Assembly (NCBI GenBank): GCA_900107365.1
Contig: FNPS01000003.1
Coordinates: forward strand, 496,001 to 560,000
Direction: 5' to 3'
DNA: 64,000 nt
Origin: Flavobacterium aquidurense
Lineage (GTDB): Bacteria > Bacteroidota > Bacteroidia > Flavobacteriales > Flavobacteriaceae
Shown: positions 59,703 to 64,000 of the stretch, one piece after another
Numbering within the stretch: the first letter of the stretch is position 1
Layout of the letters: each line of letters begins with the position of its first letter
The notes under the pieces: generated by a model
Told to the model about the DNA's origin: nothing
The model's database searches: none
What the model saw: the letters and a program-made list of their open reading frames with translations, nothing else
Translations under genes and position numbers: made by a program

Positions 59703-60368
59703 ATGAGTGCCGCTATTAAAATTGCTTTAGTTGATGACGAAGTTTTATTCCGTAAAGGGATTGCTTTTTTACTGCAAAGAGAAGATAATATCGAAATTAT
59801 TTTTGAGGCTTCAAACGGTGAAGAGCTTCTCTTTAATTTAGATGAAAACGAAACTAAGCCTGATATTATTATCATGGATTTAAAAATGCCAGTCTTAAAT
59901 GGCGTGGAGGCAACTAAAATTATCCGAAAAACACATCCTGATATTAAAATAATTGCTTTAACTAGTTACGATACGAAATCATTTATTGCAAATATGATTC
60001 AGGTAGGTGCAGTTGCTTATCTTATAAAAAATACTACTCCCAAAGATTTAATTCATACCATTAATGAAGTCGCAATAAAAGGATTTTATTATAATGCGAA
60101 TGTGCTAAAAATAATTCAGGAAACTATTATTTCAACAAAGAACTCAAAAGGAAATTTAGACACTAATTTTCTTTCACCTCGTGAAATTGAAATTCTTCAA
60201 CTTATTTGTCAGCAAAAAACAACTTCAGAAATTGCTGATCATCTTTTTTTGAGTCCAAGAACTGTAGAAGGTCATCGTAATAATTTATTACTTAAAACAG
60301 AATCAAGAAATATTGCCGGTCTTGTGGTTTATGCTATTCAAAACGAAATTGCTTTCTTAACTATTTAA
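59703..60368 (+). CDS. NarL/FixJ-family response regulator
   Basis: This 221-residue regulator has a receiver domain (IKIALVDDEVLFRKGI at the start; phosphorylated Asp in DIIIMDLKMPVLNG; switch region IIALTSYDTKSF; Lys in YLIKNTTPKDL) and a LuxR-type DNA-binding domain (LSPREIEILQLICQQKTTSEIADHLFLSPRTVEGHRNNLLLKT). It should be phosphorylated by the adjacent HisKA_3 kinase and control transcription as a dimer. Its targets are likely to include the adjoining operon, though this is inferred from position. Confidence 0.94.
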   Translation: MSAAIKIALVDDEVLFRKGIAFLLQREDNIEIIFEASNGEELLFNLDENETKPDIIIMDLKMPVLNGVEATKIIRKTHPDIKIIALTSYDTKSFIANMIQVGAVAYLIKNTTPKDLIHTINEVAIKGFYYNANVLKIIQETIISTKNSKGNLDTNFLSPREIEILQLICQQKTTSEIADHLFLSPRTVEGHRNNLLLKTESRNIAGLVVYAIQNEIAFLTI

Positions 60369-60371
60369 AAA

Positions 60372-60497
60372 TTAAGTGGTTAAAAACTGAATAGATAATA
60401 TGTAGTACAGAATTATCGTCAGGACAAGTACGCAAATTCCTATTTTTTGTAAAACATTCAATCCCTTTGGCTGGTTATTGCTCTCATTAAACTTCAT
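60372..60497 (-). CDS. Single-helix microprotein
   Basis: A minus-strand frame of 41 codons starts with ATG at 60497 and ends with TAA at 60372. It encodes a hydrophilic N terminus (MKFNESNNQPKGLNVLQK) followed by a clear membrane helix (IGICVLVLTIILYYILSIQFL). The hydrophobicity and Bacteroidota-like composition suggest a real small membrane protein. It converges with the response regulator gene. The rest of the gap up to 60722 is AT-rich and holds only a small ATAGCCAC / GTGGCTAT inverted pair. Confidence 0.5.
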   Translation of the reverse strand: MKFNESNNQPKGLNVLQKIGICVLVLTIILYYILSIQFLTT

Positions 60498-60722
60498 GGC
60501 GTGGTTTTCATTTAATTAATAGTTCAATGATTTGGGTTTTCAAATGTAGGTAGAAATTAGTTTTGTAAAATAGGTGTTTATACGTGTTTTTGCGAAAATG
60601 TTGTTTAATAAAATTCAATAAACGGTTAAACAAATAGCCACTTTTTTATTTAACGTTTCTTTCTCCTGTGGCTATTGTGTTTTTTAATACTTCCTTTATA
60701 TCTTTACTAAAATAATTTTCTA

Positions 60723-61982
60723 ATGTATAAAAGTTTAGTATATATTATCATACTGTTGTTTTCATTTAATGCAAAAGCTTCTTTCATTTTACTTCCAATG
60801 GACGAAACGACGCAGCAAAATCACTTGAAAGCATACGGAATTACATATTGGTGTCTAAGTAAAGATTATAAAGCGAGTTGGTTGCTTAATTATCGTGGAG
60901 GTTCATTTTTATTACCAGATGCTGAAGAAATTCGCAAAGAATGTCAAATCCGTGGTGTCAGTTTTGAAATATTATCGGATAGTGAAGAGGCTTCTATTTT
61001 AAACGACATATCGAGTCCGTCACAAAACATGGAATCTGTAATTTTAGAAAAAGCACCTAAAATCGCAGTATATACACCTAAAGGAAAACAACCTTGGGAT
61101 GATGCTGTAACATTAGTGCTTACCTATGCCGAAATTCCATTTACGCCAATTTATGATGAAGAAGTTTTAAGCGATCAATTATTGCTTTACGATTGGTTGC
61201 ATCTGCATCACGAAGATTTTACCGGACAGTACGGAAAATTTTATGCAGCTTATAAAAATACACCCTGGTATATTGATCAAAAGAAAGATGCAGAAGCTTT
61301 GGCAACCAAATTAGGTTATGCTAAAGTATCTCAGGAAAAAGGAGCAGTTGCAAAAAAAATCAGGGATTTTGTTATTGGAGGTGGTTTTATGTTCGCGATG
61401 TGCTCTGCTACTGACAGTTTTGATATTGCACTCGCAGCAGATGGAGTTGATATTTGTGAAGCAATGTTTGATGGAGACGCCAGCGATTCGAACTATCAGT
61501 CTAAATTAAATTATGGAAATTCGTTTGCTTTTAAAGATTTTACTTTAGAAAGAAGACCGGAACAATATGAATTTTCAGATATTGATATGACATTAAAACG
61601 TAAAATCCCTGTCGAAAAAGATTATTTTTCTTTAATGGAATTTTCTGCAAAATGGGATCCGATCCCTAGTATGCTGTGTCAAAATCATACACAACTTGTA
61701 AAAGGGTTTATGGGACAGACAACATCATTTGATTCCGCACTAGTAAAATCAAATGTATTAATAATGGGGACTTGTGAACTCAATGGTGAAGCCAGATATA
61801 TTCATGGTGAAAAAGGAAAGGGAATGTTTACCTTTTTTGGAGGACATGATCCTGAAGATTTTCAGCATCAGGTTGGTGATCCGCCAACAGTTTTAGATTT
61901 GCATCCAAATTCGCCAGGATATCGATTGATTTTAAATAATGTTTTATTTCCCGCAGCAAAGAAGAAAAAACTTAAAACATAG
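60723..61982 (+). CDS. Exported class I glutamine amidotransferase-fold protein
   Basis: This 419-residue protein starts with a signal peptide (ending NAKAS). FILLPMDETTQQNHLKAYGITYWCL comes next, then a middle domain with KIAVYTPKGKQPWDDAVTLVLTYAEIPFTPIYDEE and a nucleophile-elbow-like segment GGGFMFAMCSATDSFDIALAADG. The end has VLIMGTCELNGEARYIHGEKGKGMFTFFGGHDPED, similar to amidotransferase-type histidine regions. Public annotation often names such proteins asparagine synthetase B, but no synthetase domain is present. The reaction is unknown. Confidence 0.75.
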   Translation: MYKSLVYIIILLFSFNAKASFILLPMDETTQQNHLKAYGITYWCLSKDYKASWLLNYRGGSFLLPDAEEIRKECQIRGVSFEILSDSEEASILNDISSPSQNMESVILEKAPKIAVYTPKGKQPWDDAVTLVLTYAEIPFTPIYDEEVLSDQLLLYDWLHLHHEDFTGQYGKFYAAYKNTPWYIDQKKDAEALATKLGYAKVSQEKGAVAKKIRDFVIGGGFMFAMCSATDSFDIALAADGVDICEAMFDGDASDSNYQSKLNYGNSFAFKDFTLERRPEQYEFSDIDMTLKRKIPVEKDYFSLMEFSAKWDPIPSMLCQNHTQLVKGFMGQTTSFDSALVKSNVLIMGTCELNGEARYIHGEKGKGMFTFFGGHDPEDFQHQVGDPPTVLDLHPNSPGYRLILNNVLFPAAKKKKLKT

Positions 61983-61983
61983 T

Positions 61984-62787
61984 TTATCTTAAAGTGAATT
62001 CAAACCAAATCGGAATGTGATCAGATATTTTTCGGGCTTCCTGTAGCGAAATAAAAGTATTGTAGAAAGGTATAACACCTGAATTTTTATAATTTAAGGT
62101 ATCACCTCGGTAAAAAATATTGTCAAACTCTGAGGCAAGGCAATTATTGTTTTTACAGTTTTTCTTTAATGATGTCTTTTGATTTTTCAGGATGGAGAAA
62201 TATCCAGCTTTTTTTAATGGGTTAAAAACCGAATGTGATTGCGGACAGTTAAAATCACCTAGAAAAACTAAATTTAAGTCCGGATATTCAGCAGGTAGAA
62301 ATTTAAAATATTTAATTTCAGTTTCTGGCTGTTTATTTTTTGTAATAGCATGAAAGTTGACTAAAGTAATTGCTTTTTTGTCAATTTCGAAAGTGGCAAA
62401 ATAAGGTTCTCTGTCAATCTCTAAGTGATATTTTCTTTCGAGCCACGGATTACCTTTTAATTTTACATTTTTTGTTTTCCAAATAAAGACATATCGCTCC
62501 GTTTTGTAGCTATTCCCACTGGTTGGATCACTAATTATATAATCCCATTTAGAGCCTTTTGTATTTAATATTCTATTTAGCTCGGCAACTGCCTGTGCAC
62601 CGCCATAACCCGCAACAACTTCTTGAATTGCAATTATATCATAATTAAGAATCGTATTGGCAATAAAATTTAATTCAACAGTAGATTTTGATTTTCCAAA
62701 ATTTTCTAAATTCCACGACAGAACTTTAGTTTGTGAAAAGGATAGGATGCTAAGAAATAAGAGAACAAAACTTAAAATGTTTTTCAT
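61984..62787 (-). CDS. Exported endonuclease/exonuclease/phosphatase family protein
   Basis: This 267-residue protein has a signal peptide (LLFLSILSFSQ) and a full EEP domain: VLSWNLENFG, IAIQEVVAGYG (Glu), TLVNFHAITKN (His), LVFLGDFNCPQS (Asp-Asn), and KISDHIPIWFEFTL (Asp-His). It is exported without a T9SS tail, so it probably stays in the periplasm. Substrate could be DNA or a phosphoester. It converges with the amidotransferase-fold gene with one base between them. Confidence 0.9.
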   Translation of the reverse strand: MKNILSFVLLFLSILSFSQTKVLSWNLENFGKSKSTVELNFIANTILNYDIIAIQEVVAGYGGAQAVAELNRILNTKGSKWDYIISDPTSGNSYKTERYVFIWKTKNVKLKGNPWLERKYHLEIDREPYFATFEIDKKAITLVNFHAITKNKQPETEIKYFKFLPAEYPDLNLVFLGDFNCPQSHSVFNPLKKAGYFSILKNQKTSLKKNCKNNNCLASEFDNIFYRGDTLNYKNSGVIPFYNTFISLQEARKISDHIPIWFEFTLR

Positions 62788-62843
62788 ACAGAATCTAAAA
62801 ATTCAAATATAAGTAATTTTAAAATTTGACCATATTCTTAATT

Positions 62844-62860
62844 AACTCTAATTTAGAGTT
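62844..62860. promoter_or_regulatory. Palindrome upstream of the EEP gene
   Basis: AACTCTAA-T-TTAGAGTT is a perfect 17-base palindrome, 57 bases before the EEP start codon. Next to it lies ATTAAAA-ACA-TTTTAAT. It may be an operator; a hairpin TGATTCC-TTCG-GGAATCA follows at 62921-62938. The rest of the gap has no gene. Confidence 0.4.
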
Positions 62861-63043
62861 GCTATTAAAAACATTTTAATAGAATGCTTTTGTTGATGGA
62901 TTGTTTTAAGTTATTCCTTGTGATTCCTTCGGGAATCATTATTTCTGTTTTGAGCTATAACAATACTGCATAAGAATGTGGAGATTAGAATAAGTAAAAA
63001 GTGTTTTTCTCCCTAATCAAATTTAAGATTGAAAAATAGCGCC

Positions 63044-63211
63044 TTAATGTTTCTTGTATCTGTTTTTTAAAGCAGTAGAAATAATAATAATTTGTAAAAC
63101 AAGAAGTGCCGGAATAAATATAATTTTCCAGTCAACTTCAATCCAACCTGATTTTTCAGAGACGAAAGCAAAACTAACTGAAAGAAAGATACATAGTAAC
63201 ATTGTTTTCAT
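63044..63211 (-). CDS. Small membrane protein, hypothetical
   Basis: This 55-residue protein starts at ATG 63211 (MKTMLLCIFLSVSFAFVSEKSGW), with a signal-like or first membrane segment, followed by a second hydrophobic stretch IIFIPALLVLQIIIISTAL and a basic end (KNRYKKH). A longer frame upstream has no good start. No family is recognised. Confidence 0.5.
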   Translation of the reverse strand: MKTMLLCIFLSVSFAFVSEKSGWIEVDWKIIFIPALLVLQIIIISTALKNRYKKH

Positions 63212-63322
63212 AATGATTTTGTTTTTGGTTGTATTAATTTTTGAGATAAAATTAATTAGATATTTAGGTTTCATTGGTTGGTTAATAGATTCAAACAAAT
63301 TTATAAGGTTAAAAAAACATTT

Positions 63323-63340
63323 CCTTACGGGAATCCGTAA
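63323..63340 (-). terminator. Hairpin after the response regulator gene
   Basis: TTACGG-gaat-CCGTAA (plus strand) forms a hairpin 14 bases past the stop codon of the minus-strand response regulator. A T-rich run follows on the minus strand. Confidence 0.6.
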
Positions 63341-63353
63341 ACAGGATTAAAAT

Positions 63354-64000
63354 TTATACTAAGCCAAAATCTTTTGCAATTGCTATTAAGTGAACATTAT
63401 TATTGGCTTTAAAATATATTTTTAATTTATTAATTCTTTTTTCAATACTACTTGTGCCGTTTGGAGTTATAGAAGAAGATTTAAATTCACTTGAAATGTT
63501 TTCTAAGATATATCCCTGTGCTAAAAGTTTTAAGATTGAAATATCGTAAGATTCAATTTCGATCAATGCTTTGTCGCTAAAACTAAAAGATAAATCTGAT
63601 GATAGAATTTTTTCTTCCCCTCTAAAAGTACCTTCTACAGCTTTCCTTAATTCATTTATGCTGTTTCGTCCTTTTGAAACGTATGCGCTTATTCCTAAAT
63701 CATTAAAAAGTGATTTAATTCGATATGATTTGTCTTCAATCGAAAATACAATCTTTTTTAATGAAGGTTGTACCTCGTTGATCGCTTCAATAAGTTCTTC
63801 ACCACCTGAAAGTTCTGTTTTTCGATGGTCTGATTTAAATGATAAATCACTAATTAATAGATCATAAGGTTCGTTGTCGTTAAGACCCTTCTTGACTTTT
63901 AACAAACCATCATCACAATACTTTACGTGATGTATTGTTGGTATCTCTAAGTCTTCAAGTACTTGAATAACAGCTATACTGATACTATCTAAATCTTCGG
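63354..64000 (-). CDS. Response regulator, N terminus beyond the window
   Basis: The minus-strand frame stays open to the window edge; the true start lies beyond 64000. At least 214 residues are visible. The receiver domain shows EDLDS near the visible start, matching the acidic pocket, and DLLISDLSF with the phosphorylatable Asp. The C-terminal region has a helix-turn-helix-like ISSEFKSSSITPNGTSSIEKRINKLKIYFKANNNVHLIAIAKDFG, resembling LuxR-type domains with an unusual loop. The part from 63905 downstream is preceded in frame by further receiver residues (VLEDLEIPTIHHVKYCDDG), so an internal TTG there is not the start. Confidence 0.85.
   Translation of the reverse strand, partial: EDLDSISIAVIQVLEDLEIPTIHHVKYCDDGLLKVKKGLNDNEPYDLLISDLSFKSDHRKTELSGGEELIEAINEVQPSLKKIVFSIEDKSYRIKSLFNDLGISAYVSKGRNSINELRKAVEGTFRGEEKILSSDLSFSFSDKALIEIESYDISILKLLAQGYILENISSEFKSSSITPNGTSSIEKRINKLKIYFKANNNVHLIAIAKDFGLV

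Noticed and set aside
60634..60675. ATAGCCAC / GTGGCTAT pair upstream of the amidotransferase-fold gene
   Set aside because: Only eight bases per arm with a 26-base spacer; too weak to call a site by itself.

Overview
The window is a stretch of chromosome from a member of the Bacteroidota, most likely Flavobacterium or a close relative. The evidence is a low G+C content, promoters of the TTTG / TAnnTTTG type, lipoproteins whose lipobox cysteine is followed by acidic residues, a type IX secretion C-terminal domain, ECF sigma/anti-sigma pairs with DUF4252 proteins, a split transketolase, and a carotenoid locus of the flavobacterial kind. No prophage, CRISPR array or conjugative element is visible. 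Species cannot be told from the window alone.

Layout. 1-3.9 kb: an ECF sigma factor operon with two DUF4252 proteins, then an S41 peptidase lipoprotein. 3.9-15.7 kb: a cobalamin island. A cobalamin riboswitch precedes a BtuB-like TonB receptor and a BtuG-like propeller lipoprotein; cobC, cobS, a bluB-cobT fusion and cobU make up nucleotide-loop assembly; btuF, btuC and btuD form the inner-membrane importer. Two small selfish-looking units sit inside this island: a REP-associated tyrosine transposase with nested palindromes between cobT and cobS, and a GxxExxY gene inside a pair of inverted repeats between btuC and btuD. 15.9-29.4 kb: RNA modification genes, small hypothetical proteins, an SDR enzyme, a large T9SS-secreted nuclease-like protein, a second ECF sigma/anti-sigma pair, rmuC, a thioesterase and a VOC protein.

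29.6-39.2 kb: a probable light and photo-oxidative stress island: YceI, a TIGR01777 epimerase, a TetR regulator with an ABC1 kinase, a photolyase, an SRPBCC protein, crtZ, crtB, crtI and a CarH/LitR-like MerR regulator that carries a cobalamin-binding domain. It connects functionally to the cobalamin island, because the regulator would need adenosylcobalamin to sense light. A Kir-type potassium channel and a TPR protein follow.

41-64 kb: an ArsR-controlled operon (ArsR, AHSA1, DoxX, YdeI, DUF4256), three tRNA genes, shikimate kinase, a PRTase, an S4 protein, an FKBP lipoprotein, split transketolase, a ChbG-like deacetylase, tgt, an LptF/G permease, an EamA exporter, accA, dnaB, then a cluster of three unrecognised genes next to a NarL-type two-component system. 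Two of those genes share a small duplicated domain and a common PSPP tail. The window ends with a secreted amidotransferase-fold protein, an EEP nuclease and a truncated response regulator.

An unusual feature of the whole window is how often short intergenic gaps are filled with imperfect 7-bp repeats laid out as inverted arms, and with longer structured palindromes. They belong to several sequence families, and some families recur at distant sites. Together with the REP/RAYT unit and the GxxExxY cassette they form the least explained layer of the sequence.
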